Notes: a model not told the origin generated them from the sequence alone. Positions 33,789 through 43,507 are shown, numbered from the stretch's first letter. The stretch is DNA of 64,000 bases from Faucicola osloensis_D (GCA_020041925.1 CP083409.1); one strand, 5' to 3'. Program-made: numbers and translations.

Positions 33789-33969
33789 CCAAAAGCCAAT
33801 AACCAAAGTAGCAGCGTAAAAGTAATAGCCTAGCCAAATTGTTCTCAAAAAAACAAATTGTCCTCAAAAAAACCTACAAAACACCCCAAACCAACCTCAC
33901 AAGTCGCCATGAAAAAACTGTCAAAAAGCCGTAAAATAGTCAAAAATCATAACAATCACTAGGCATATT

Positions 33970-34953
33970 ATGAATATTCACCAACTACCCCTAACGCCAT
34001 TTCGCACCCCGTTTTTCTTAGCCAACCCCCACGTTCAAACCATTTTACCCAAGTTTATCAAACTGCCAAAACCTAACTATCAGCGTCGGCTTCACCCCGA
34101 CCGTACCGGCACTACCCAAGTGGCTTATGACTTTGTCTTTGCCAATACCGACAATCAGCCAAACCTTGATAAGCCATTGGCGGTGATGTTTCATGGGCTT
34201 GAAGGCAGTAGCGACAGCCATTATGCCATTGCCTTTGCTCACCAAGCGCATCAATTGGGGTATGATGCGGTTATCGTCCATTTCCGCGGCTGCGGCGGGG
34301 TGGATAATACCTCAGAATTGGACTATAACGCGGGTGATACTGCCGAAGCGGTGCATATGTTTGACCTGCTAAAAACTCAGTACGGTTATAGCCGAATTGT
34401 AGCCAGTGGCGTGTCGCTCGGTGCCAATATGCTGGCGCGTTATATGGGCGAGCAAGGCGATGCAGCTGCCTGTGAAGCAGCGGTGGTGATTTCTGCGCCC
34501 GTCGATTTGACGACTTCGGCAAAAGCTATGCATCGTTTTGTCGCCAAACGGGTGTATACGCCTTATTTGCTCAATCCTTTATTGCAAAAAGCCTTAAAAA
34601 AGGTGGACGAGCCAGCATTAGTTAACGCCTTAAAAAATATCAAGATGATTGATGAGTTTGATGAGTTATATACCGCGCCGCGCCATGGTTTTGGCACAGG
34701 GGCAAATTATTATATCCAAGCGTCTGCCCTACCTGTACTCAAAAACATCACTAAACCCACGCTGATTATCACTGCCAAAGACGACCCATTTTTGGGCATT
34801 CTTGCCACCCAAGCCGATGTGTCACCTTGTGTGCGCTTACTGTATAGCCAGCATGGGGGACATGTGGGCTTTGTGCAATTACAAAACAAAAAACTCAATG
34901 TGAATTGGCTGCCTAGCACCAGCTTTAAATTTTTTCAGGCTTGTACTGACTGA
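33970..34953 (+). CDS. YheT-like alpha/beta hydrolase
   Basis: 327 residues. Alpha/beta hydrolase of the AB-hydrolase EF 0101 / YheT type: NPHVQTILPK at the N-terminus, HGLEGSSDSHY (oxyanion loop), FRGCGGVDN, nucleophile in ASGVSLGANMLARYMG (Ser in GVSLG), Asp in TAKDDPFLG and His in HGGHVGF. Substrate unknown; some relatives are esterases. No signal peptide. It stands alone between convergent genes. Confidence 0.88.
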   Translation: MNIHQLPLTPFRTPFFLANPHVQTILPKFIKLPKPNYQRRLHPDRTGTTQVAYDFVFANTDNQPNLDKPLAVMFHGLEGSSDSHYAIAFAHQAHQLGYDAVIVHFRGCGGVDNTSELDYNAGDTAEAVHMFDLLKTQYGYSRIVASGVSLGANMLARYMGEQGDAAACEAAVVISAPVDLTTSAKAMHRFVAKRVYTPYLLNPLLQKALKKVDEPALVNALKNIKMIDEFDELYTAPRHGFGTGANYYIQASALPVLKNITKPTLIITAKDDPFLGILATQADVSPCVRLLYSQHGGHVGFVQLQNKKLNVNWLPSTSFKFFQACTD

Positions 34954-34969
34954 TTGCTATTGCTTCAAT

Positions 34970-35000
34970 AAAAAACGCCATCACAATGACGGAGTTTTTA
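34970..35000. terminator. Possible terminator between yheT-like gene and gdhA
   Basis: A hairpin AAAAACGCCATCA / TGACGGAGTTTTT with two mismatches, flanked by A and T tracts, in the gap between convergent genes. Confidence 0.55.
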
Positions 35001-35043
35001 TTTATTAAAGTTAATGAGGGGTTTTTTAATATTACTTCTAACA

Positions 35044-36378
35044 TTATAAAATGCCGTAATTCACCATGGCTTTAGCAATCTTATTAAAACCTGCTAGATT
35101 GGCGCCTTTTTTATAATCAATGCTCCCATCCGCTTGTTTACCATGGTTAAAACAATCGTCATGGATATTTTTCATGATGGTTTTTAATTGCTCATCAAGC
35201 ACCGCAAAGGTTGCGTATTGACGTACCGAGTTTTGTGACATCTCAAGACCTGATACCGCAACCCCACCGGCATTCGAGGCTTTTCCCGGCGCATAGATGA
35301 CGCCATTACTTTGGAAAATGGCGATGGCATCGGCATCACTGGGCATGTTGGCACCTTCTGCCACGTATTTAACACCATGATCGACCAGATTTTGCGCATC
35401 GTGCCCGTTGATTTCGTTTTGGGTGGCGCAAGGTAAGGCAATATCGGCTTTGATATGCCATGGACGGCTACCGTTGATCCATTCTGCGTCATCACTGGTG
35501 CCGACGAAGTCTTTTAAACGTTTGCCTTGCGCTTTATAAGTTTTGAGCGCTTCAATTTGCTCTAAGCTAAAGCCATGCTTAAGATATAAGGTGCCTTTTG
35601 AGTCTGATAATGTCACTACCTGTGCGCCAAGCTCAATACATTTTTGTGCTGCATGAAGCGATACATTGCCCGCACCTGAGACTAGGACAGTCTTAGCCAT
35701 CAAGCCGTCATGATGGGTTTCTAGCATGTTTTGTAAAAAATACACAAGACCAAACCCCGTTGCCTCGGTACGAATCAAGCTACCACCTTGTCCCACCGTC
35801 TTACCGGTTAATACCCCCGTAAACTCACGATTAAGCGTCTTATACATGGCGAACATATAATTGATTTCGCGGCCACCGACACCGATATCACCCGCCGGTA
35901 CGTCTATATCTGCACCAATATAGGGCGCTAATTCGCGCATAAAGGCATAGCAAAATCGTCGAATTTCGGCGTCTGATTTACCTTTTGGGTCAAAGTCTGA
36001 ACCGCCTTTACCCCCACCCATGGGCAGACCGGTCAATGCGTTTTTAAAGATTTGTTCAAACCCTAAAAATTTTAGTACCGAAAGATTCACAATGGGATGA
36101 AAACGGATACCGCCTTTGTAAGGACCTAATGCATTGTTAAATTGCACACGCCAACCGCGGTTGACTTGAACATTGCCTTGGTCATCTTCCCAGTTGATAC
36201 GAAATTGAATAACACGGTCAGGGTTTGTTAAGCGGTCAAATAGATTAAGGTGTTGATAAACAGTGGATTGGTCATAAACCGCTGCGATATCTTCCCAGAA
36301 TTCTTCGACCGCTTGGATAAACTCTGGCTCATTGCTATGATACTGCTTTAAAATGCTTAATAACTCACTGCTTTTCAT
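35044..36378 (-). CDS. gdhA: NADP-dependent glutamate dehydrogenase
   Basis: 444 residues from the ATG at 36378, preceded by GAGGAG (447 in E. coli). Catalytic Lys in LTGLPMGGGKGGSDFDPKG; NADP-binding Rossmann turn in VSGAGNVSLHAAQK; EGANMPSDADA and GKASNAGGVAVSG complete the family pattern. It aminates 2-oxoglutarate with ammonia to glutamate. An upstream in-frame start 48 codons earlier adds unrelated residues. The leader holds a 9-bp inverted repeat (36406-36429). Confidence 0.97.
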   Translation of the reverse strand: MKSSELLSILKQYHSNEPEFIQAVEEFWEDIAAVYDQSTVYQHLNLFDRLTNPDRVIQFRINWEDDQGNVQVNRGWRVQFNNALGPYKGGIRFHPIVNLSVLKFLGFEQIFKNALTGLPMGGGKGGSDFDPKGKSDAEIRRFCYAFMRELAPYIGADIDVPAGDIGVGGREINYMFAMYKTLNREFTGVLTGKTVGQGGSLIRTEATGFGLVYFLQNMLETHHDGLMAKTVLVSGAGNVSLHAAQKCIELGAQVVTLSDSKGTLYLKHGFSLEQIEALKTYKAQGKRLKDFVGTSDDAEWINGSRPWHIKADIALPCATQNEINGHDAQNLVDHGVKYVAEGANMPSDADAIAIFQSNGVIYAPGKASNAGGVAVSGLEMSQNSVRQYATFAVLDEQLKTIMKNIHDDCFNHGKQADGSIDYKKGANLAGFNKIAKAMVNYGIL

Positions 36379-36405
36379 ACCACTCCTCAATGCTTTAACT
36401 TCATA

Positions 36406-36429
36406 AAAATAGTGCAAAAACACTATTTT
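36406..36429 (-). promoter_or_regulatory. Inverted repeat in gdhA leader
   Basis: AAAATAGTG - CAAAAA - CACTATTTT, perfect 9-bp arms, about 27 bp upstream of the gdhA ATG. This could be a regulator site or a leader hairpin. Confidence 0.55.
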
Positions 36430-36490
36430 GGTGAATTTAGCGTAACTTAGCACTGTCATAGTAATTTGTAAAACTATTTTTCTGTACCTC

Positions 36491-36512
36491 TTTGGCACGG
36501 TTTTGGCACGGT
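36491..36512 (+). promoter_or_regulatory. Tandem 11-bp repeat with sigma-54-like match
   Basis: TTTGGCACGGT occurs twice in tandem (36491-36501, 36502-36512). TGGCACG-GTTT-TGGCA (36493-36508) matches the sigma-54 -24/-12 pattern TGGCACG-N4-TTGCA with one mismatch. It points towards mpl, away from gdhA. It could be chance. Confidence 0.3.
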
Positions 36513-36671
36513 GGGTTGCCAAAAACTAGACATGGGTGTTTGTGAGTAAGTTAACCTCCAACTGGATTTAATAGCTGACAAAGCCTGATTTGTCCTTTAA
36601 AATTGTTAATTTTTAGCAAGATTTAGCGGCTTTGGTTAGCCGCTAATGCGTATTTGACCTAAGGCAAACTT

Positions 36672-38108
36672 ATGCACATTCATATTCTTGGTATTTGTGG
36701 TACCTTCATGGGTTCGTTGGCGCTGCTTGCGCGTGACCTTGGACATACCGTGACAGGCTCAGACGCCAATGTCTATCCACCAATGTCCACCCAGCTTGAA
36801 AATGCGGGTGTTGAGATTATGCAAGGGTACGCCGCTAGTCATTTACAACCTGCACCTGATTTGGTGATTGTCGGCAATGCCATGAAGCGCGGCATCGAAG
36901 CGGTTGAATATATGCTCAATGAGCGTATTCCTTATACCTCAGGCCCGCAGTTTTTGGCAGAGCAGGTATTGCAATACCGTCATGTATTAGCCGTCGCAGG
37001 CACGCATGGCAAAACCACCACTACCACGATGCTGGCGTGGATTTTACACTATGCAGGCATTGATGCCGGCTTTTTGATTGGTGGCGTGCCACTTGTTGAT
37101 ACCCAAGATGAACGCCTACAACAAGCGTTTGCCCACAGTAGTTATTTGGGTAGTGATAAAACTGCAGATCATGAAGGTTACTTTGTAATCGAAGCGGATG
37201 AGTATGACAGTGCTTTTTTTGATAAACGCTCTAAGTTTGTCCACTATCGCCCAACCACCGCAATTTTAAACAACCTTGAATACGACCACGCCGATATCTT
37301 CCCCAACCTTGCCGCCATCCAAACCCAGTTTCATCACATGGTACGCATGATACCGTCAAATGGCAAAATCATCATGCCAGCAAATACCGAAAGCTTAGAA
37401 GAAACCCTTAAAAAAGGCTGTTGGACACCGATTTGGCGGACAGCGATTGCTAGCACTAACAACCCCCAAGCGGATTGGCAAGCCAAGCTAGTGAAACAAG
37501 ACGGCAGCCAATACGAAGTCATGTTTGATGGTCACAAAGGACAAGTCAATTGGCAGATGAGCGGGTTACATAGCGTCAATAATGGTTTAGTGGCAATTGC
37601 GGCAGCCTACAATGTTGGCGTATCAGTTGCACAAGCCTGTGAAGCATTATCCAATTTTGCTGGTATCAAACGCCGTATGGAGCTGGTCGGCACAATCGAT
37701 AACAACGGCAAACAGATAGAAGTTTATGATGACTTTGCCCACCACCCAACCGCCATTGAAACCACGCTTGATGGTGCCAAAAAACGTTTTGCGGATAACC
37801 CAAACCGTAAAATCTGGGCGGTGATTGAACCGCGTTCAAACACCATGAAACTCGGTACCCACCAAGGTTTGCTCGCGCCGTCAGCGAGTATCGCCGACCA
37901 AGTCATTTGGTATCAACCTGCCAATCTAGATTGGTCAGTTGCCGATGCGATTGGCAATGCTGCCAACCAACAAGTGATGACATCGACCGATGCGATTATT
38001 GAGCATATTGCAGCGCACATTGGCGATGACGATGCGGTGATTGTGATGTCAAATGGCGGCTTTGAAGGTATTCATGGTCGACTAGTGAAGGCACTGCAGC
38101 AAGCCTAA
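36672..38108 (+). CDS. mpl: UDP-MurNAc : L-Ala-gamma-D-Glu-mDAP ligase
   Basis: 478 residues. Mur ligase fold: GICGTFMGSLALLARDLGHTVTGSD at the N-terminus (UDP-sugar Rossmann), ATP loop AVAGTHGKTTTTTMLAWIL, EADEYDSAFFDKRSKFVHY (metal/kinase) and YDDFAHHPTAIETTL. It recycles the murein tripeptide by rejoining it to UDP-MurNAc, complementing AnmK at 8.5 kb. The N-terminal glycine motif GxxGTxMG is the Mpl variant that separates it from MurC. The ATG at 36672 follows a spaced AAGGCAAACTT. Confidence 0.95.
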   Translation: MHIHILGICGTFMGSLALLARDLGHTVTGSDANVYPPMSTQLENAGVEIMQGYAASHLQPAPDLVIVGNAMKRGIEAVEYMLNERIPYTSGPQFLAEQVLQYRHVLAVAGTHGKTTTTTMLAWILHYAGIDAGFLIGGVPLVDTQDERLQQAFAHSSYLGSDKTADHEGYFVIEADEYDSAFFDKRSKFVHYRPTTAILNNLEYDHADIFPNLAAIQTQFHHMVRMIPSNGKIIMPANTESLEETLKKGCWTPIWRTAIASTNNPQADWQAKLVKQDGSQYEVMFDGHKGQVNWQMSGLHSVNNGLVAIAAAYNVGVSVAQACEALSNFAGIKRRMELVGTIDNNGKQIEVYDDFAHHPTAIETTLDGAKKRFADNPNRKIWAVIEPRSNTMKLGTHQGLLAPSASIADQVIWYQPANLDWSVADAIGNAANQQVMTSTDAIIEHIAAHIGDDDAVIVMSNGGFEGIHGRLVKALQQA

Positions 38109-38192
38109 CTGTTTTAACCTTGTAAATTTGCTAGCAAAAGTCGTGATTTTTTAGCATACTCATGATTACTTGTACAAATATTAGGTTACACA

Positions 38193-39035
38193 ATGCTTAC
38201 CCGAGTCATTTTTAATCAAAAAGGCGGTGTTGGTAAATCCAGCATTGCTGTCAATCTTGCCGCGATGAGCGCCCATCAAGGTTTGCGTACCTTACTCATC
38301 GACCTTGATCCACAGTGCAACGCTACCCAATATATCATCGGCGATGCGGCCACAGACATTCATCCCGCGCATATCACAGAACCCAATATTGAAAATTTCT
38401 TTTCGCAAACCCTGCAAGCGACGTCTAGCCCCATGCCGATGATGTTTGCATTTCCGTTTGGCGGTATGACAGGTAGTCGCAATCAAGAGTTGGAGCACTG
38501 CATTCACACTACCCGATTTGATAATTTATCAGTGATTCCAGCCAGCCCCATGCTTGCCGATATTTTGCAGCCCCTTGAAAGCAAACATAAAATTTATAAA
38601 TTAAAAGACGGCTTAAACCTTTTAACGCAGCAGTTTGATCGGGTGTACATTGATACGCCACCGGCGTTTAACTTTTTTACTTTATCGGCATTGATCGCGG
38701 CTGATCGTGTCATCGTTCCGTTTGATTGTGATATTTTCTCCAAACGCGCGCTGCAAACCTTGGTGCAAAATATCTTAGAGACGCGCCAGGACCATAATAG
38801 TGACTTGTTAATTGAAGGTATCATCGTCAATCAGTTTGACCCACGCGCCAATTTACCCAAAGAAGTGGTACAAACGTTGGTTAATGAAGGCTATCCTGTG
38901 TATGACACCAAACTTAGCCCTTCAATTATCATGAAACAATCTCATCATCAAAGTTTGCCGCTGATTTATTTGGACCCCAAACATAAACTCACCCAGCAAT
39001 ACGCTGCACTTTATCAAGAAATCGAATCCAGATAA
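38193..39035 (+). CDS. Orphan ParA-family ATPase
   Basis: 280 residues, cytosolic. Deviant Walker A NQKGGVGKSSIAVNLAAM with the signature Lys, A' motif LLIDLDPQCNAT, and B motif VYIDTPPAFNFFTLSALIAADRVIVPFDCD. An insertion (~80-110) replaces the usual 40-residue linker. ParA ATPases move DNA or protein cargo on the nucleoid; chromosomal ParA normally pairs with an adjacent ParB. Here no ParB lies within the window, so it may act with ParB encoded elsewhere, or serve another cargo (pili, chemotaxis clusters). It lies within the parS-rich region. Ribosome site weak. Confidence 0.85.
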   Translation: MLTRVIFNQKGGVGKSSIAVNLAAMSAHQGLRTLLIDLDPQCNATQYIIGDAATDIHPAHITEPNIENFFSQTLQATSSPMPMMFAFPFGGMTGSRNQELEHCIHTTRFDNLSVIPASPMLADILQPLESKHKIYKLKDGLNLLTQQFDRVYIDTPPAFNFFTLSALIAADRVIVPFDCDIFSKRALQTLVQNILETRQDHNSDLLIEGIIVNQFDPRANLPKEVVQTLVNEGYPVYDTKLSPSIIMKQSHHQSLPLIYLDPKHKLTQQYAALYQEIESR

Positions 39036-39294
39036 CGGAACTTACATTTAATCGTCTCTACTGACATAGCATTACATTAAATAAAAAATTCTCTTAATAC
39101 TTCAAAGAGAACTTACATAATTAACAAACCAACATTTTAACTACTGATAGCTTATGTATAAAATAACAGTCATCAGAGAGGCAGTTATTAGTTAAAACCA
39201 TAAATATAACAATTTAGCCCTGTAACGCCTGCCAATCGATTAGGCAACAAAATAAGTTAACAAGTAGACAAGTTAAAAAATTAGGAGTGTTAAA

Positions 39295-39552
39295 ATGAGC
39301 TTTATTTATATGATTATCATGGGTCTTATCGTTGGTGTTATCGCACGTGCTATCAAGCCAGGTGCGGACGCAATGGGTTGGATTCTTACCATTGTACTCG
39401 GTATTATTGGTGCGCTAGTAGGCGGTTTCTTAGCAGGTATGCTAGGTATGAATGCCAATGGTGGCTTTACCGGTCTAATTTTCTCAGTCATTGGCGCCAT
39501 TATTGTGCTATTCGTTTATGAGTTAGCGACGGGTAAACGCCGTATTGGTTAA
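39295..39552 (+). CDS. YeaQ/YmgE (GlsB) family membrane protein
   Basis: 85 residues, three hydrophobic helices with Gly zippers: MSFIYMIIMGLIVGVIARAI, GWILTIVLGIIGALVGGFLAG and FTGLIFSVIGAIIVLFVYELATG. It matches the transglycosylase-associated / GlsB family, often stress-induced; no enzymatic activity is known. Strong ribosome site AGGAGTGTTAAA before ATG. The 259-bp upstream gap is AT-rich and probably carries its own promoter. Confidence 0.9.
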   Translation: MSFIYMIIMGLIVGVIARAIKPGADAMGWILTIVLGIIGALVGGFLAGMLGMNANGGFTGLIFSVIGAIIVLFVYELATGKRRIG

Positions 39553-39596
39553 TGCTGCATTAGTTAATTAAGCAATCAATTTAAAATATCAATTAA

Positions 39597-39627
39597 AAAA
39601 AGGCATTTAATTTAGATGCCTTTTTTA
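39597..39627 (+). terminator. Terminator after YeaQ-family gene
   Basis: AAAAAGGCAT pairs with ATGCCTTTTTT around TTAATTTAG, followed by T-rich sequence. Confidence 0.85.
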
Positions 39628-39840
39628 TTGGCTAAAATTTCCTGAACGCATAGTCACATGGCATCTAACGCTTGGCATTTTGGCTTTAAATTTTTTTCAG
39701 TTTCATTTTTTTGCGGTCATTGTCTCACTAAGTTTGGAATCTCAGCTTAGAATGATGCTATATTGTTGACTTGGTTTTTAGCACTAGATACCTACTAGAC
39801 CCCTACTAGACAATGATGAGATACTAAGGTAAATATTTTC

Positions 39841-40587
39841 ATGGAACAATTTGTCAATTTTCACACGCAAAATGGCGTTTTAGAAATCCAGTTTAATCGT
39901 GCTGATAAAAAAAATGCCCTAACCAATGCCATGTACCAAGCCGTACAAAGCGCAATGGAACAGGCAAAAAGTGACGATAATATTCGAGTGATTTTGTTTA
40001 CGTCAACGGGGGATTTTTTTACCGCAGGTAATGATCTTGTCGATTTTTTAAACAAAGCTGAAAACGATAATGCCGAGCTTAATGCGTTAGATTTCGTGCA
40101 GTTTTTGGGTGATTATCCCAAACCCATCGTGGCAGCGGTGACAGGCTCAGGCGTTGGCATTGGCTTGACGTTACTACTTCATTGTGATTTGGTGTATATC
40201 GTAGAAAACGCTAAATTATTGGCCCCATTTGTGGATTTATCGTTGGTGCCAGAAGCAGGTTCGACCCTTTTGCTGACGCAAAAAATTGGTTATCAGCGTG
40301 CCTTTGAGGTGTTTGTGATGGGTGAAAAAATCACAGGCAAACAGGCAGTTGAATTAGGCTTAGCCAACCAAGCTTTTGCTAGTAGCGATGAGGTATTAAG
40401 CACGGCGCGCCAAAAAGCAGAAACGCTTGCCAAAAAATCGGTGCCATCGGTACGACAAACCAAAGACTTGATGCGTAATGCCACAGAAATCCTAGCGCGT
40501 ATCCAACAAGAAAATACTCACTTTAGTAACCGTCTACAGACGGATGAAGTCAAAGCGATACTGCGCAAATTTATCCATAAAAAGTAA
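39841..40587 (+). CDS. Enoyl-CoA hydratase/isomerase family protein
   Basis: 248 residues, crotonase fold: NFHTQNGVLEIQFNRADKKNALTNAMY, TSTGDFFTAGNDLVDFL (oxyanion hole), AAVTGSGVGIGLTLLLHCDLVYI and FVDLSLVPEAGSTLLLTQKIG (second oxyanion region, with Glu of the hydratase pattern). The C-terminal helix KQAVELGLANQAF is typical. Hydratase versus isomerase and substrate chain length cannot be read from sequence. No beta-oxidation partners are nearby. The start ATG follows AAGGTAAATATTTTC. Confidence 0.87.
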   Translation: MEQFVNFHTQNGVLEIQFNRADKKNALTNAMYQAVQSAMEQAKSDDNIRVILFTSTGDFFTAGNDLVDFLNKAENDNAELNALDFVQFLGDYPKPIVAAVTGSGVGIGLTLLLHCDLVYIVENAKLLAPFVDLSLVPEAGSTLLLTQKIGYQRAFEVFVMGEKITGKQAVELGLANQAFASSDEVLSTARQKAETLAKKSVPSVRQTKDLMRNATEILARIQQENTHFSNRLQTDEVKAILRKFIHKK

Positions 40588-40610
40588 GGCAAAAAAGAAC
40601 AATAATGCAA

Positions 40611-40644
40611 AAAAGCCTTTTAATTGGCAAATTAAAAGGCTTTT
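40611..40644. terminator. Bidirectional terminator, enoyl-CoA hydratase / thrC
   Basis: A perfect 15-bp stem, AAAAGCCTTTTAATT / AATTAAAAGGCTTTT, with loop GGCA, between two convergent genes. Confidence 0.92.
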
Positions 40645-40670
40645 ATTTGACCCAATTTATTAGATAGCCA

Positions 40671-42086
40671 TTATTTGGCTACGACAAACTGTTCAATTTG
40701 CGCACGCACCAAATTTGCATCATTATCAAGCACAGTCACATACTGCGCTAAGCTTTCGATATTATCAGTATGCTTGGGGCGGGGAATATCAAGTTGACCG
40801 ACAGCTTCGGTGATAGTTTCGGCAAATTTGGCTGGCAAGGCGGTTTCAGCGCACACAATGACTTCACCCTCTTTGCGTACTTCACGAGCCACTTTTATCC
40901 CATCGGCGGTGTGCGGGTCAATTAGCTGATTGTCTTCGGCATACACTTGTTTGATCGTGGCGATACGATCGGCATGTGTTGATTTACCTGATGCAAAGCC
41001 ATATTTGCCATTGATATTTGCCATCAAATCCGACATATCAAAGCCTTTACCTGTGTTGACATCCTGCCAAAGCGTATGGATTTTTTCGCCATTTTTCTCA
41101 GCGAGCAGGTATACAAAACGCTCAAAATTCGACGCTTTTGAAATATCCATCGATGGGCTTGATGTCACATAAGTCTTGTCAGCAGTACGCGGGCTATATT
41201 TACCAGTAGTAAAAAAGTCGTGCAGAACGTCGTTTTCGTTGGTGGCAACGATTAAACGCTCGATGGGCAATCCCATTTCACGGGCAATATGTCCGGCGCA
41301 GATATTACCAAAGTTACCCGATGGCACGCAGAAACTCACCTTTTGGCTGTTGTCGGTAGTACTAGCAAAATAACCTTTAAAATAGTAGACAATTTGCGCG
41401 AGGATACGACCCCAGTTAATAGAGTTGACAGTCCCAAGGCTATATTTGGCTTTAAATTCGGCATCTTGCTGCAAGGCTTTTACGATATCCTGGCAGTCAT
41501 CGAACATACCTTTGATGGCGATGTTATGGATATTTTTGTCATCGAGGCTATACATTTGTGCGCGCTGGAACTCACTCATTTTGCCATGGGGCGACATCAT
41601 AAACACTTCGATATTGTCTTTGCCACGCAACGCATATTCAGCAGCTGAACCTGTATCACCTGATGTTGCACCAATGATGGTCAGACGCTCATTTTTTTTC
41701 TTTAACACATACTCAAAAGCATTGCCCAAAAACTGCATGGCGATGTCTTTAAATGCCAGTGTTGGACCGTTTGATAACTCGATGATTTTGATGCCATCTT
41801 TGAGTGTGCGAACAGGGGTAATATCAGGATTGCCAAATGCTTGCACGGTGTAAGTTTTATCAATCAGTGTTTTTAAATCGTCTTTTGGGATATCGGTGGC
41901 GAATAATTGCATGATTTCAAAGGCAAGCTCAGGGTAGCTTAAAGTGCGCCATTGGGTGAGCGTTGCTTCATCAATCTGTGGATATTCTTCAGGTAGCATT
42001 AAGCCGCCGTCTGGGGCAAGCCCCATTAGTAACACATCACTAAATTGCATAGGGGCCGTTTTGCCACGGGTGCTGATATAGTTCAT
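40671..42086 (-). CDS. thrC: Threonine synthase
   Basis: 471 residues from the ATG at 42086 (MNYISTRG, the conserved N-terminus); an ATG four codons earlier is an alternative. PLP-lysine motif NGPTLAFKDIAMQFLGN, phosphate loop ATSGDTGSAAEYAL and PSGNFGNICAG are intact. It makes threonine from O-phosphohomoserine. It belongs to the E. coli-like subgroup (~430-470 aa). Genes thrA/thrB/hom are not adjacent. Convergent with the enoyl-CoA hydratase across a bidirectional terminator. Confidence 0.97.
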   Translation of the reverse strand: MNYISTRGKTAPMQFSDVLLMGLAPDGGLMLPEEYPQIDEATLTQWRTLSYPELAFEIMQLFATDIPKDDLKTLIDKTYTVQAFGNPDITPVRTLKDGIKIIELSNGPTLAFKDIAMQFLGNAFEYVLKKKNERLTIIGATSGDTGSAAEYALRGKDNIEVFMMSPHGKMSEFQRAQMYSLDDKNIHNIAIKGMFDDCQDIVKALQQDAEFKAKYSLGTVNSINWGRILAQIVYYFKGYFASTTDNSQKVSFCVPSGNFGNICAGHIAREMGLPIERLIVATNENDVLHDFFTTGKYSPRTADKTYVTSSPSMDISKASNFERFVYLLAEKNGEKIHTLWQDVNTGKGFDMSDLMANINGKYGFASGKSTHADRIATIKQVYAEDNQLIDPHTADGIKVAREVRKEGEVIVCAETALPAKFAETITEAVGQLDIPRPKHTDNIESLAQYVTVLDNDANLVRAQIEQFVVAK

Positions 42087-42154
42087 CTTTCCATCCATTT
42101 AATCAATTTGATGCAGTTTAGCATAAACCTAGCATTGCGATGAATGCCAATTTT

Positions 42155-43507
42155 TTAACCACGTTTTTGCAGTAAGGCATAATAAAAGCCATCGCCATCG
42201 TTTTGATGAAGCGGCAAGCATTGATAACCGATGTCCCGTTTGATTTGGTTAGGTAAATTAAGGCTAAAATCCACGATTTGCGCCTCTTTATGTGTGGCTA
42301 AAAACGCTTGTAATTGATTTTCATTCTCTGCTTTTAACATCGAGCAAGTGATATAGAGTAGATAGCCGTTACCTGCTAAATTATGCCAACAGTTTGCTAA
42401 AATATGGGCTTGTAACGCAGCAGTTTGCCCCACATCTTCTTCGGTGCGTAGCAGTGCGATATCAGGATGGCGGCGAATCACACCTGTTGCGGTACAAGGT
42501 GCATCAAGCACTATCACATCAAATTGGGTATCGGCTTGAAACGTTGTGGCATCATCACATACTAATTGTATATTTTCTTGGTTCAACTGCAAACGCTCAA
42601 GGTTTTGGCTTACCCGTTGTAAACGTTTTTCATCGTTGTCCAAAGCAATTACATGCGCGATACTTTGATGTTTCACGTGAAACGTTTCTGACTCATCAAG
42701 CTCCAATAAATGCGCCAGTTTACCCCCAGGCGCAGTACAAGCATCTAGTACCGTCAAAGATTTATCTAAGGCGAGGCTTGCCAAAATATGTGCTGATAAC
42801 TGGGCATGTTTGTCTTGCACACTGACCCATCCTTCGGAAAATTTAGGCAAATCGGTGATTCTTATAGCGTCAGTGAGTTGAATGGTTTGCACTTTCTCAA
42901 AGCCAATTGATACTAGGGCAAACTCGATGCCTTGTTGGGTTAATACATCGGCATAATCTTCTACACTACAAAATTTGCGATTGACGCGTAAGAATATGGG
43001 CGCAGGTTGGCGAAGCGCTTGTCCAAGTTCGGCATAGTATTCACCCCAATCCTGTTTGAGCTGCTTGGCAAGCCAATTAGGTAGACTGTGGTTTTTCTCA
43101 ATTTTCTTGGCAAATTTGGCAGGTTTTTTTTGCACCTTTCGCAGTATGGCATTGATAAGTCCAGCACCGTAACCTTTATCCAGTTGTTTGACTGCTTCGA
43201 CCGTTTCACCAATCGCCGCGTAATCTGGCGTGTCCATATACAGCAGTTGGTACAGTCCGATATTGAGTGCTGCCCATACGCCTTTGTCAGTGACTTCATG
43301 TTCAATCAAGCTTTCACCAATACGAGCGAGTGCCCACCATTGACGCAGCGTGCCAAGCAATAATTCATGGGCAAAGCCTTTGTCTTTGTCGCTCACTTGG
43401 TTGAGTAGTGGGTCAAGCAAGCTAGACAATGACTCGCCTTGTTGGATACGCTCAAGGGTGGCGACAACTTTGGCGCGAGTGTTAAGCTGAGAATGTAATT
43501 GGGTCAT
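42155..43507 (-). CDS. rsmB: 16S rRNA (cytosine-967-C5) methyltransferase
   Basis: 450 residues. N-terminal NusB-like RNA-binding domain (DKGFAHELLLGTLRQWWAL, NAILRKVQKK), then SAM domain with LDACTAPGGKLAHLLEL (motif I), VLDAPCTATGVIRRHPDI (first Cys) and YITCSMLKAENE (catalytic Cys). It methylates C967 of 16S rRNA. The SAM domain carries a parS-like site (42669), coded as ETFHVKHQ. It lies 15 bp after fmt on the same strand, an operon pair known in gammaproteobacteria. Confidence 0.95.
   Translation of the reverse strand: MTQLHSQLNTRAKVVATLERIQQGESLSSLLDPLLNQVSDKDKGFAHELLLGTLRQWWALARIGESLIEHEVTDKGVWAALNIGLYQLLYMDTPDYAAIGETVEAVKQLDKGYGAGLINAILRKVQKKPAKFAKKIEKNHSLPNWLAKQLKQDWGEYYAELGQALRQPAPIFLRVNRKFCSVEDYADVLTQQGIEFALVSIGFEKVQTIQLTDAIRITDLPKFSEGWVSVQDKHAQLSAHILASLALDKSLTVLDACTAPGGKLAHLLELDESETFHVKHQSIAHVIALDNDEKRLQRVSQNLERLQLNQENIQLVCDDATTFQADTQFDVIVLDAPCTATGVIRRHPDIALLRTEEDVGQTAALQAHILANCWHNLAGNGYLLYITCSMLKAENENQLQAFLATHKEAQIVDFSLNLPNQIKRDIGYQCLPLHQNDGDGFYYALLQKRG
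42669..42684. other. parS-like ParB-binding site 3
   Basis: TGTTTCACGTGAAACG inside rsmB. One mismatch at the last base. Confidence 0.8.
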
